Below, piece by piece: positions 1 to 7,303 of a stretch of 64,000 nt of DNA. Position numbers and translations under genes: made by a program. The notes under the pieces were generated by a model. That model searched no databases, was not told the origin of the DNA, and saw nothing but the letters and a program-made list of their open reading frames with translations. Numbering within the stretch: the stretch's first letter is position 1; the number at the start of each line of letters is the position of its first letter. The DNA is from Promicromonospora sukumoe 327MFSha3.1. Lineage in GTDB: Bacteria; Actinomycetota; Actinomycetes; Actinomycetales; Cellulomonadaceae. The DNA is taken from the NCBI RefSeq assembly GCF_000385135.1, contig NZ_ARQM01000017.1:165910-229909 (forward strand), written 5' to 3'.

Positions 1-741
1 GGGGACCTGCCCCGGCCCCGGGACGCCGCCGAACGGCTCGGCCCCGTGCTCGACGTGCTCTACGCGATGCTGACCGAGGCCCACCACACGACGTCGGGCA
101 CGCCCGCCCGCGACACGGACCTGGCGGCCGAGGCGATCCACCTGGCCCGGCTGCTGCGCCAGGCCCTGCCCGGCGACCCGGAGGTGGCCGGGCTGCTGGC
201 GCTCATGCTGCTCACCGAGTCGCGCGGTCCGGCCCGCCAGGCGGCCGACGGCGCCCTGGTCCCGCTGGACGAGCAGGACCGGACCCGCTGGGACCAGGCC
301 CTCGTGCACGAGGGGATCCGCCTGGTCGAGGCGACCGTGCCGGGCGCGGTCCCGGGCCCGTACCTGCTGCAGGCCTGCATCGCGGCGCTGCACGCGGAGG
401 CCCCGGACACGGCGTCGACCGACTGGTCCGAGATCCTCGCGCTGTACGGGGTCCTGGAGGTCGTGACCGGCCGGCAGAACCCGACGATCACGCTGAACCG
501 GATCGTGGCGGAGGCCCAGGTGCACGGCGACGGACCGGCCCTGGACTCCCTGTCCGGCCTGGAGCGGGCGCACCCCGGGCTGCCCCGGCTCGACGCCGTC
601 CGCGCGCACCTGCTGGCGCGCGCCGGCCGCACGGCCGAGGCCGCCGACGCCTACCGCCGCGCCGCCCGGGCCACCCGCAACCTCGCCGAGCAGCAGTACC
701 TGCAGCGACGCCTGCGGGAGCTCTTGGCCGGCCCGTCCTGA
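1..741 (+). CDS. ECF42-type RNA polymerase sigma factor, C-terminal part (partial, 5' end outside window)
   Basis: The reading frame is open from base 1, so the gene starts upstream of the window; 246 codons are visible. The residues match the C-terminal extension (DUF6596/TPR-like) of ECF42 sigma factors: a segment resembling VLYLIFNEGY (here VLDVLYAMLTEAHHTTSG), then LHAEAP..TDW..ILALYGVL, the NPTITLNRIVA stretch, and a final AYRRAARATRN..EQQYLQRRLREL helix. The sigma-2 and sigma-4 DNA-binding regions would be in the missing part. In this family the extension controls sigma activity, and the gene usually sits beside a small YCII/DGPF protein. None is visible here, so the partner, if any, lies upstream. 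The gene ends 6 nt from the convergent regulator. Family call is by recognition of conserved motifs. Confidence 0.85.
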   Translation, partial: GDLPRPRDAAERLGPVLDVLYAMLTEAHHTTSGTPARDTDLAAEAIHLARLLRQALPGDPEVAGLLALMLLTESRGPARQAADGALVPLDEQDRTRWDQALVHEGIRLVEATVPGAVPGPYLLQACIAALHAEAPDTASTDWSEILALYGVLEVVTGRQNPTITLNRIVAEAQVHGDGPALDSLSGLERAHPGLPRLDAVRAHLLARAGRTAEAADAYRRAARATRNLAEQQYLQRRLRELLAGPS

Positions 742-747
742 GCCGGG

Positions 748-1695
748 TCAGCGGTCCCCCACCAGCACGGCGAAGCCGTCCAGGTGCCGCGCCAGGCCGT
801 ACTCGAACTGCGCGTCGAGGTCCCGCGGGGCGTCCTCGGGAACCGAGGCGAGCAGCGGGAACCGCCCGGTGCGGAGCAGCTCCTGCGCGCGGGCGGCCTG
901 GCCGGCGTGCCAGCGGTCGAGCGTGACGCCGCTGTCCTGCTCCGCCTCGACCTCGTCCGCCAGCGACAGCGCGGCGGTCAGGACCAGCCCGTGCAGCGCG
1001 AGCGCCTCCCGCATCCGCACGGTCGGGTCGAGCCCGAACCCGTCGAGCGCACGCAGCGTCCACTCGGTCTGCGCCATCATGTTCGGCGCCAGGAGCGGAC
1101 GGGTGAACGAGATCGTCCGGGGCAGCCAGAGGTGCTTGCGACAGAGCGCCCACTGCCGGCGGGCGGCCAGCTCGAGCCGTGCGCGCCAGCCCTCCGGCCC
1201 GGTCGCCGGCAGGTCGATCTCGCCGAAGGCCCGGTCGGCCATCTCGACCAGCAGCTCGTCCTTGTTCGCCACGTGCCGGTAGAGCGACATCGGGCCGACG
1301 CCGAGGTGGGCCGCGAGCCGGCGCATCGACACGGCCTCCAGCCCCTCGGCGTCGGCGATCTCGATGGCGGCCCGCAGCAGGTGGTCCCGGCTCAGCGCCG
1401 CCGTCCGCTCCGCGTCCGGGCGCCCGGGCTCCGTGACCGGGCGTCCGGCTCGCCCGCGCCGAGCCTGCCCGCTGACCACGGTGCCGGAACCCACGCGGGC
1501 CTCGACCAGGCCCTCGTCACGCAGGACGGCGGTGACGCGCGTGGCCGTGGCGGCCGCGACGCCCCACCGCTGGGCGATCTGGCGCACGGAGGGCACCCGG
1601 TCCCCCGGGCGCAGGTCGCCCGCCAGGATCCTGGCGCGCAGCTCCCCCGCGATCTGCCGGTACGGCGACTCGGCCTGCTGCGACGACGTGGACAT
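748..1695 (-). CDS. GntR-TetR fusion transcriptional regulator
   Basis: This 315-residue regulator carries two DNA-binding modules. A GntR-type winged helix lies at about residues 10-75 (PGDRVPSVRQIAQRWGV...VEARVGSGTVV). A TetR-type helix-turn-helix lies at about 105-150 (MRRLAAHLGVGPMSLYRHV). A TetR-like ligand domain follows to the end. The ATG at 1693-1695 was chosen because it begins just before the GntR domain; longer versions would run into the neighbour's promoter. It is divergent from a FAD monooxygenase, and a near-perfect palindrome (1725-1740) lies between them. It therefore probably represses the monooxygenase and itself and is released by a small hydrophobic ligand. The ligand cannot be told from the sequence. 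Confidence 0.88.
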   Translation of the reverse strand: MSTSSQQAESPYRQIAGELRARILAGDLRPGDRVPSVRQIAQRWGVAAATATRVTAVLRDEGLVEARVGSGTVVSGQARRGRAGRPVTEPGRPDAERTAALSRDHLLRAAIEIADAEGLEAVSMRRLAAHLGVGPMSLYRHVANKDELLVEMADRAFGEIDLPATGPEGWRARLELAARRQWALCRKHLWLPRTISFTRPLLAPNMMAQTEWTLRALDGFGLDPTVRMREALALHGLVLTAALSLADEVEAEQDSGVTLDRWHAGQAARAQELLRTGRFPLLASVPEDAPRDLDAQFEYGLARHLDGFAVLVGDR

Positions 1696-1724
1696 GGGCA
1701 CCTCCGGCTCGTTCCCGTCCGCAC

Positions 1725-1740
1725 AGTGTACTAGTTCACT
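1725..1740. promoter_or_regulatory. Probable operator between regulator and monooxygenase
   Basis: The 16-base sequence AGTGTACTAGTTCACT matches its own reverse complement at 14 of 16 positions, with ACTAGT at the centre. It lies 30 nt upstream of the regulator start and about 135 nt upstream of the monooxygenase start. TetR-type regulators of flavin monooxygenases commonly bind such TACTAGTA-like palindromes, so this is the likely binding site for the divergent regulator. Binding itself is inferred. Confidence 0.6.
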
Positions 1741-1873
1741 TCCTAGCTGGGCGAGCACACTTTCTCCCGGGATTCCGCCGTGATCGGGGCGAGGGCTCGC
1801 TAGCGTGGGTGAAGTACCGCACCTCCGATACGCCGTACGCACCCCACGGCGACGACCACCCAGGGAGAAAACC

Positions 1874-3103
1874 ATGAACAACCGGAGCGTCCTCATCTCC
1901 GGCGCCGGGATCGGCGGACCGACGCTGGCCTACTGGCTCCACCGGTACGGCTTCGACGTGACCGTGGCCGAACGAGCGCCCGCTCCCCGGAGCGGCGGGC
2001 ACGCCGTCGACATCCGGGGCACCGCCCGCGAGGTGGCCCGGCGGACCGGGATCGTGCCCGCCGTCCGCGCGGCCCACACGGGGGCCTGCGGGATGGCGTT
2101 CGTCGACGAGGACAACAGGTGGGTGGCCGCCCTCGGCACCGACGTGTTCGGCCACTCGGGCGGCCCCGTCGCCGAGATGGCGATCCTGCGCACCGACCTC
2201 GCCCGGATCCTGCACGACGCGACGCGGGACGACGTCGAGTACCTCTTCGGCGACCCGGTCGCGTCGGCCGAGCAGGACGACGACGGCGTCACGGTCCGGT
2301 TCGAGAGCGGCACCTCGCGCCGCTTCGACCTGCTCGTCGGCGCCGACGGCGTGCGCTCGACGGTGCGCCGGCTGATGTTCGGCCCCCACGAGCGGTACCT
2401 CCGCGACCTCGGCTGCTACATCGCGCTCTACTCCACGACGACCGACCTGGAGCACGACGGCTGGCAGCTCATGTACACGATGCCCGCGGGCGGCGGACGG
2501 CCGGGCCGCACCGCCGGCATCTACCCGCGGACCGCACCGGGGACCGGCCTGGCCGCGTTCTTCCTGCGCTCGGCACCGCTGGCCTACGACCGGCACGACG
2601 TCGACGAGCAGAAGCGGATCGTGACGCGCGCCTTCGAGGGCGACGGCTGGGAGATCCCCCAGATGCTGTCGACGATCGGTGACGCGTCCGACTTCTACTT
2701 CGACCGCGTCGTGCAGGTCGAGGTCGACGGCTGGTCCCGCGGCCGCACGGTGCTGCTCGGCGACGCCGGCTACTGCGCCTCGCCGATGTCCGGCATCGGC
2801 ACCAGCCTCGCGCTCGTCGGCGCTTACGTGCTGGCCGGCGAGCTCGCCACCGCCGACGGCGACCACACCCGCGCCTACCCCGCCTACGCGGACCGGATGC
2901 GCGAGTTCGTGCGCCGCGCGCAGGAGTTCGCCCGGACGCAGGGCGACGGCGGCCTGATGCCGCAGAGCCGGGCACAGCTGAGGATGCGCAACCTGTCCGT
3001 CCACCTGCTGCCGTACCTGCCGCGCAGCCTGGTCGGCCGGGGCATGGAGCGGGTCGCCGGCGCGGTCGAGCTGCCGGACTACGCCGCCCTGGCGCACCGC
3101 TGA
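1874..3103 (+). CDS. FAD-dependent monooxygenase (PHBH/UbiH/TetX type)
   Basis: The 409-residue protein belongs to the class A flavoprotein monooxygenases. It has the N-terminal dinucleotide motif GAGIGG (about residues 10-15) with an acidic residue ending strand 2 (VTVAERAP), the DG motif (LLVGADGVRST, about 152-163), and the GD motif (LLGDAGYCASPMSGIGTS, about 292-310). Such enzymes hydroxylate aromatic or polyketide substrates using NAD(P)H and O2; TetX-like members inactivate antibiotics. The ATG at 1874 was chosen because GGGAGAAAA precedes it and it starts directly before the Rossmann strand. The downstream membrane protein follows after 16 nt and may be co-transcribed. The substrate is unknown; the neighbouring regulator suggests a xenobiotic or antibiotic. 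Confidence 0.88.
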   Translation: MNNRSVLISGAGIGGPTLAYWLHRYGFDVTVAERAPAPRSGGHAVDIRGTAREVARRTGIVPAVRAAHTGACGMAFVDEDNRWVAALGTDVFGHSGGPVAEMAILRTDLARILHDATRDDVEYLFGDPVASAEQDDDGVTVRFESGTSRRFDLLVGADGVRSTVRRLMFGPHERYLRDLGCYIALYSTTTDLEHDGWQLMYTMPAGGGRPGRTAGIYPRTAPGTGLAAFFLRSAPLAYDRHDVDEQKRIVTRAFEGDGWEIPQMLSTIGDASDFYFDRVVQVEVDGWSRGRTVLLGDAGYCASPMSGIGTSLALVGAYVLAGELATADGDHTRAYPAYADRMREFVRRAQEFARTQGDGGLMPQSRAQLRMRNLSVHLLPYLPRSLVGRGMERVAGAVELPDYAALAHR

Positions 3104-3119
3104 CCGGAAGGTAGGAGAC

Positions 3120-4142
3120 ATGACGAGGGACGAGGACGCACGAGGTCGGCTGCGGGCCGCCTGGACCCTGGCGCTGCTGACCACGGTGTGCGCGGAGCTG
3201 ACCTTCACGGCCGTGGCCGTGCCGTTCGCGTGGCTGCTGCTGCCGCTGCTGCTGGTGATGTACGGGGCGGGGGTGCTGCTGCTCCGGGAGGCCGTGGTGC
3301 GCGCCGGCGGCGGCTGGCCCAGCCTCGTGCTGCTGGGCCTGGCCTACCAGCTGGCCGAGGACGGGCTGGGCCTGCAGGCGCTGACCAGCCCGGACATGTA
3401 CGGCGCCGCGGACTGGGGCTGGCGCGCGCTCGGCGCCAACTGGAGCTACTGGGCGTCCCAGGTCGGGGTACACGTGGTGTTCAGCGTGCTCGTCCCGGTG
3501 CTGCTCACCGACCTGCTCTTCCCGGCCCGGCGCGGGCGTCCGTACCTGCGCGCCGGCGGCCTGGCCGGCGTCGGGCTGCTGGCGGTGCTCGGGGTGGCCG
3601 GGCTGCGGGTGGTCATCAGCGGCACCGAGGATCCCGGCTACCTGGCGCCGTGGGGCTGGACCGCGGCGTTCGTCGTGGCGATCGCGGCGCTGGCCTGGCT
3701 GGCGCTGCGGGTGCTGCCCCGGCGCGCGGTCCCGGCCCCGCGGCCGGCAGCGGCCGCACCGCACCCCGCGGTGGTCGCGACCGCTCCCGGGGTCGGGACC
3801 GTGGTGTTCCTGGCGCTGCTCATCCCGCCGGGCCTGGGACCCCGGACCCTGATCGCCGACGGGATCCCGCCGGCGGTCCCCCTCGCCGCGGCGGCCCTGG
3901 TCGGGCTGGGACTCGCGTGGGCGGTGCTGCGCTGGACCGCCGCGCCCGGCTGGAGCGACCGGCACCGGATCTGGCTGGCCGGCGGCATCCTGGTGGGCCA
4001 CACGGCCTTCATGATGCCGGGCCCGCCTGCCAACGCCGTCGTCGGTGCCGTCACGATATCGCTGCAGGTGGCGCTCCTGATCGTGCTCGCCCGGCACGTC
4101 GCGCGCCGCGATCGGAGGGGCGTCCGGAACGTTCCCGCGTGA
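3120..4142 (+). CDS. Polytopic membrane protein of unknown function
   Basis: The protein has 340 residues with about eight to ten hydrophobic segments, for example VCAELTFTAVAVPFAWLLL, VFSVLVPVLLTDLLF, GLLAVLGVAGLRVVI and VAIAALAWLALRVL. No soluble domain is evident. A strong Shine-Dalgarno (GGAAGGTAGGAG) precedes the ATG. It lies 16 nt behind the monooxygenase and is followed by a hairpin terminator at 4170-4192, so the two genes probably form one transcript. It could export or sense the ligand or product of the monooxygenase system, but I do not recognise the family and assign no function. Confidence 0.75.
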   Translation: MTRDEDARGRLRAAWTLALLTTVCAELTFTAVAVPFAWLLLPLLLVMYGAGVLLLREAVVRAGGGWPSLVLLGLAYQLAEDGLGLQALTSPDMYGAADWGWRALGANWSYWASQVGVHVVFSVLVPVLLTDLLFPARRGRPYLRAGGLAGVGLLAVLGVAGLRVVISGTEDPGYLAPWGWTAAFVVAIAALAWLALRVLPRRAVPAPRPAAAAPHPAVVATAPGVGTVVFLALLIPPGLGPRTLIADGIPPAVPLAAAALVGLGLAWAVLRWTAAPGWSDRHRIWLAGGILVGHTAFMMPGPPANAVVGAVTISLQVALLIVLARHVARRDRRGVRNVPA

Positions 4143-4169
4143 TCCGCAAGCAAGAGGTGGGAATTCACC

Positions 4170-4192
4170 CCCTCTGGTGATGGACCAGAGGG
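4170..4192 (+). terminator. Hairpin terminator after the membrane protein gene
   Basis: A perfect 9-bp stem (CCCTCTGGT / ACCAGAGGG) with a 5-nt loop starts 28 nt after the stop codon and is followed by a T-richer stretch (TTGTCCGTT). It also shows that the ATG at 4177, which lies inside the stem, is not the start of the next gene. Confidence 0.7.
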
Positions 4193-4323
4193 TTGTCCGT
4201 TCCGTTACTCTTGGGGCCACCATGGGCCTGACACGTCATCTCAGTTCGCAACCCGCCGGTACCCGGCCGGGGTCGGCGGGCGCCCTGACGGTCCCCCTTC
4301 CGACCAGAAAGGTCCCAGCCTTC

Positions 4324-5088
4324 ATGGAGCCCAACCTCGAACCGGCAGCACGCGTACGCGGTCGGCACCGAGCCGCCCACCGTCCGCTGGCGGGCGTCGC
4401 ACGCGCCGCCGGTGACCAGGTCACCACGTTCGCCGGCCGCGGCGCGGTCGTCGCGGCCGCCGGCGGCGGCGTGCTGCTGTCGCTCATCGCCCCGCCCGCC
4501 CAGGCGGCACCGGCGACGATGTCGGTCGGCACGGAGCTGACGGGCCAGCCCGTCCAGGCCGCGCTGAACACCGCGGACCTCAACGCGCTGACCACCCAGG
4601 CCCGTGAGTCGGTCTCCGCGTCGACCATGATCTCCGTCGCTGCCGACGCCGAGCTGAAGGTCGAGAAGTCGGCGGTCACCGTGGTCTCCGCCAAGGAGAA
4701 CGCCGAGTACCAGGCGAAGATCGAGGCGGAGCAGGCCGAGCAGGCCTCCATCCAGCGCGGCGCGTCCGTCGTCTCCATCGCGATGCGCTACCTCGGCGTC
4801 CCCTACGTGTGGGGCGGCACCACCCCCAGCGGGTTCGACTGCTCCGGGTTCACGTCCTACGTGTTCGCCCAGGTGGGCATCGACCTGCCGCGCACCTCGT
4901 CCCAGCAGCTCTACGCCGGCACGCCGGTGTCGGGGGCGGAGGCCCGGGCGGGCGACCTGATCTGGACCCCCGGCCACATCGCGATCTACGCGGGCAACGG
5001 CATGCAGATCGAGGCGCCGGTCCCCGGCAAGAGCGTGCGGTACACCAGCATCTGGCAGTCCAACCCCACCTTCCTGCGGGTCGGCTGA
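4324..5088 (+). CDS. Secreted NlpC/P60 (C40) peptidoglycan endopeptidase
   Basis: The 254-residue protein has a long positively charged N-terminus, a hydrophobic stretch (GAVVAAAGGGVLLSLIAPPAQA) and an Ala-X-Ala signal peptidase site near residue 63. A central, partly helical spacer follows. The C-terminal NlpC/P60 domain (about residues 150-254) shows the catalytic Cys in FDCSGF and the catalytic His in PGHIAIY. Such enzymes cleave D-Glu/mDAP-type stem peptides and act in cell separation. The ATG at 4324 was chosen because GAAAGG precedes it at a normal distance and an upstream ATG lies inside a terminator stem. The 5' leader of about 120 nt does not match the c-di-AMP riboswitch known upstream of some such genes. 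Confidence 0.88.
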   Translation: MEPNLEPAARVRGRHRAAHRPLAGVARAAGDQVTTFAGRGAVVAAAGGGVLLSLIAPPAQAAPATMSVGTELTGQPVQAALNTADLNALTTQARESVSASTMISVAADAELKVEKSAVTVVSAKENAEYQAKIEAEQAEQASIQRGASVVSIAMRYLGVPYVWGGTTPSGFDCSGFTSYVFAQVGIDLPRTSSQQLYAGTPVSGAEARAGDLIWTPGHIAIYAGNGMQIEAPVPGKSVRYTSIWQSNPTFLRVG

Positions 5089-5100
5089 CCACAGCCGGAA

Positions 5101-5157
5101 GATCGGGCGGTGTCGCGGAGAGTGCAGGATGCTGGCTCTCAGCGACACCGCCCGATC
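5101..5157. terminator. Long perfect inverted repeat, probable terminator
   Basis: A perfect 16-bp inverted repeat (5101-5116 and 5142-5157; arm GATCGGGCGGTGTCGC) encloses 25 nt. The loop contains a further GAGAG/CTCTC pairing. It starts 12 nt after the peptidase stop and ends 29 nt before the methyltransferase start, so it probably ends the peptidase transcript. There is no U tract. Confidence 0.65.
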
Positions 5158-5186
5158 CGTCTTCCACGACCGGTGAGCGAGGCACC

Positions 5187-5819
5187 ATGGTGAGACCACC
5201 CAGCCAGGACCGGATCCGCCGGCACTGGGACCGGCAGTCCGTGGGCTACGACCGCAAGATGGACAGCGCCGAGCGGATGTTCGGCGACACCCGCGACTGG
5301 GTGTGCCGGCAGGCGGTCGGCCAGGTGCTGGAGGTCGCCGTCGGCACCGGCCTCAACCTGGACCGGTACCCCGCGCACGCGACCCTGACCGCCATGGACC
5401 TGAGCCCGGCCATGCTCGACCACGCCCGCCGGCACGCCGCCGAGCTCGGCCGCGCGGTGGACCTGCGCGTCGGCGACGCCCAGCACCTGGAGTTCGACGA
5501 CGCCTCGTTCGACACCGTGGTCTGCACGTTCGGGCTGTGCGCCGTGCCCGACGACGAGGGCGCCGTCGGCGAGATGGTCCGGGTGCTGCGGCCCGGCGGC
5601 CTGCTGCTGCTCGCCGACCACGTGGTCAGCACGTCGGCGCCGCTCCGGATGCTCCAGGCCGTCGCCGAGGTGTACAGCGTGCGGTTCCAGAGCGAGCACT
5701 TCCGCCGCCGTCCGCTGCTGCACGTCGAGGCGGCCGGGCTGACCGTCGAGCGGCACGACCGGTTCAACCGGGGCATCATCGAGCGGCTCGCGGCGCGCAA
5801 GCCCGTCACGCCGCCGTAA
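5187..5819 (+). CDS. Class I SAM-dependent methyltransferase
   Basis: The 210-residue protein has the Rossmann methyltransferase signature. Motif I is VLEVAVGTGLNLDRYP (about residues 46-61), the acidic loop is MDLSPAMLDHAR, motif II is VGDAQHLEFDDASFDTVV, and motif III is VLRPGGLLLLADHV. The order resembles UbiE/Methyltransf_11 enzymes acting on small molecules or quinones. The ATG at 5187 follows GAGCGAGG. The gene overlaps the convergent SDR gene by 14 nt. The substrate cannot be deduced. Confidence 0.85.
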   Translation: MVRPPSQDRIRRHWDRQSVGYDRKMDSAERMFGDTRDWVCRQAVGQVLEVAVGTGLNLDRYPAHATLTAMDLSPAMLDHARRHAAELGRAVDLRVGDAQHLEFDDASFDTVVCTFGLCAVPDDEGAVGEMVRVLRPGGLLLLADHVVSTSAPLRMLQAVAEVYSVRFQSEHFRRRPLLHVEAAGLTVERHDRFNRGIIERLAARKPVTPP

Positions 5820-6534
5820 GACCCGCCAGCGCGCGGGCCATCGCGGCGTCGAACTCCTCCGGGGTCAGCGGGAGCCGGGCCTTGATGTCCCGGCTCCACT
5901 GGTCGGCCAGCACCTCGGCGGACCCGGCCTCGACGCCGTCGAGCGCGGCGTCGGCCAGGTCGGACGGCGAGATCTTGGCCACCTGCCAACCCGCGGACAT
6001 GTCGGTGTCGGCCAGGCCGAGGTGGACGGCGGTCACGAGCGTGCCCTGGTCGGCCAGCTCCAGGCGCACGCCGTTGGTCATGGCCCACGCGGCGGCCTTG
6101 GACAGGTGGTAGGCGTTGCCGCCCTTGACCCCGAACCACGACATGGCGGACAGGACGTTCACGACCGCTCCCCCGCCGTGCGCGGCGAGGGCCGGCGCCA
6201 GCTCGCGGATCATCGTGAGACCGCCGAGCACGTTGGTCTCCAGCTCGCGCCGCACGACGTCGAGCGAGCCGGTCACGAGGTCGGTCCCGGTCGAGATGCC
6301 GGCGTTGTTGACGAGCAGCGAGACGTCGGACGCCGCCCGCGCCGCGGCCCGCACGGACGCCGGGTCGGTGACGTCGAGGGCGAGCACCTCGACGCCGGGC
6401 AGGTCCACGGTCTCGGGACGGCGGGCAGTGGCGTAGACCTTGCGCGCGCCCCGGTCGAGGAGCCGCTGGGCGAAGGCGCGGCCGAGCCCGCGGTTGGCTC
6501 CGGTGACGAGGGCGACTGAGTTGTTGATCTCCAT
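5806..6534 (-). CDS. Short-chain dehydrogenase/reductase (SDR)
   Basis: The 242-residue protein is a classical SDR with TGANRGLG cofactor binding (about residues 11-18), NNAG (about 87-90), and the catalytic Ser and Tyr-X3-Lys in NVLSAMSW...YHLSK (about 135-160). It should reduce or oxidise a carbonyl/alcohol with NAD(P)(H). The start at 6534 places the nucleotide motif at the normal position. It is divergent from a MerR regulator, and its promoter has a 19-20 bp spacer covered by a palindrome, so it is almost certainly MerR-activated. The inducer may be an oxidant or an electrophile (inference). Confidence 0.9.
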   Translation of the reverse strand: MEINNSVALVTGANRGLGRAFAQRLLDRGARKVYATARRPETVDLPGVEVLALDVTDPASVRAAARAASDVSLLVNNAGISTGTDLVTGSLDVVRRELETNVLGGLTMIRELAPALAAHGGGAVVNVLSAMSWFGVKGGNAYHLSKAAAWAMTNGVRLELADQGTLVTAVHLGLADTDMSAGWQVAKISPSDLADAALDGVEAGSAEVLADQWSRDIKARLPLTPEEFDAAMARALAGLTAA

Positions 6535-6541
6535 GTCGGGT

Positions 6542-6573
6542 ACGCTAAAACCTGACGTTGACGTCAGGGTCAA
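6542..6573 (-). promoter_or_regulatory. MerR-type promoter/operator of the SDR gene
   Basis: On the minus strand a -35 TTGACC (6568-6573) and a -10 TAGCGT (6542-6547) are separated by 20 nt (19 if TTAGCG is used), longer than the 17 nt preferred by housekeeping sigma. The palindrome CCTGACGT-TG-ACGTCAGG (6551-6568) fills the spacer. Elongated spacers spanned by a dyad are the hallmark of promoters untwisted by MerR-family activators, and a merR-type gene starts 36 nt away. Confidence 0.75.
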
Positions 6574-6609
6574 GTCCTGATTCGAACCGCAGCAGCGAGA
6601 GGGGGCGCC

Positions 6610-6987
6610 ATGAGCGTCACGACGGCGGACGCCGAGCGGCTGGTCCGCATCGGCGAGGTGGCGCGCGACGCCGGGGTCTCGGTGCGCGCGGTGCGGTACT
6701 ACGAGCAGCAGGGGCTGCTCACCGCGGAGCGCAGCCCGTCGGGCCAGCGGCTCTACCCGCGCGAGGCGGGGGCCCGCGTGCGGTTCTTCCAGCAGATGTA
6801 CGCCGCCGGGCTGACCAGCCGGAACATCGCGGAGCTGCTGCCGTGCATCGAGTCCGGGCACACCGACGCCGAGCAGCGGGCCATGCTGCACACCGAGCGC
6901 GACCGGATCCGCGCCAAGATCGACGACCTGCAGGCGGCCCTGGACCGCCTGGACGAGGTCATCGAGGTGACGGCGAGCCACCCGTAG
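6610..6987 (+). CDS. MerR family transcriptional regulator
   Basis: The 125-residue protein has the MerR winged helix (RIGEVARDAGVSVRAVRYYE at about residues 12-31, then RLYPREAGARVRFF). A dimerisation helix follows (ERDRIRAKIDDLQAALDRLDEVI). The effector part is minimal and has a single Cys in the LLPCIESG segment, so metal-site recognition of the CueR/MerR type is unlikely; it resembles redox or drug-type MerR proteins. An ATG follows GAGAGGGGGC. It is divergent from the SDR gene that it probably activates through the dyad at 6551-6568. Confidence 0.9.
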   Translation: MSVTTADAERLVRIGEVARDAGVSVRAVRYYEQQGLLTAERSPSGQRLYPREAGARVRFFQQMYAAGLTSRNIAELLPCIESGHTDAEQRAMLHTERDRIRAKIDDLQAALDRLDEVIEVTASHP

Positions 6988-6993
6988 CCGGCG

Positions 6994-7254
6994 TCACGGC
7001 CCGCGGCGCGCCGCCCGCAGCACCTGCAGCCGTTCGCGGTACTCCTGGTCGTCGATCTGCCCGTGCGCGAACCGGTCCGCGAGCACCTGCTCGGCGTCCT
7101 CCGGGCCGGCCGACCCCTCGCGCCGGCCCGGCCCGCGCAGGACGGCGACCAGGCCCCAGACCACCGCGCCGATGACCACGAGCCAGACGACGGCCATGAA
7201 CGCCATCATCAGCAGGCCCCAGCCCCAGCCGAACCCACCCCAGTCCCACATCAT
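6994..7254 (-). CDS. Small membrane protein with SHOCT domain
   Basis: The 86-residue protein starts MMWDWGGFGWGWG, has one membrane segment (LLMMAFMAVVWLVVIGAVVWGLVAV) and ends with a SHOCT motif (EDAEQVLADRFAHGQIDDQEYRERLQVL). SHOCT helices are short oligomerisation modules found at the ends of many small actinobacterial membrane proteins; their cellular role is not defined. The start follows a good ribosome binding site (GGAAGGGGA). The gene converges on the MerR gene with 6 nt between stop codons. Confidence 0.85.
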   Translation of the reverse strand: MMWDWGGFGWGWGLLMMAFMAVVWLVVIGAVVWGLVAVLRGPGRREGSAGPEDAEQVLADRFAHGQIDDQEYRERLQVLRAARRGP

Positions 7255-7303
7255 CGTCGCGTCCCCTTCCGGGCGACGGCGGCCCGCCGCCTCCACCTTC
7301 ACG

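Noticed and set aside
4177..4323. N-terminal extension of the NlpC/P60 protein from the ATG at 4177
   Set aside because: The ATG lies in a terminator stem, has no ribosome site, and the extension precedes an otherwise normal signal peptide.
4193..4323. c-di-AMP (ydaO) riboswitch upstream of the NlpC/P60 gene
   Set aside because: Such riboswitches precede some actinobacterial cell-wall hydrolases, but I could not find the conserved core sequences here.
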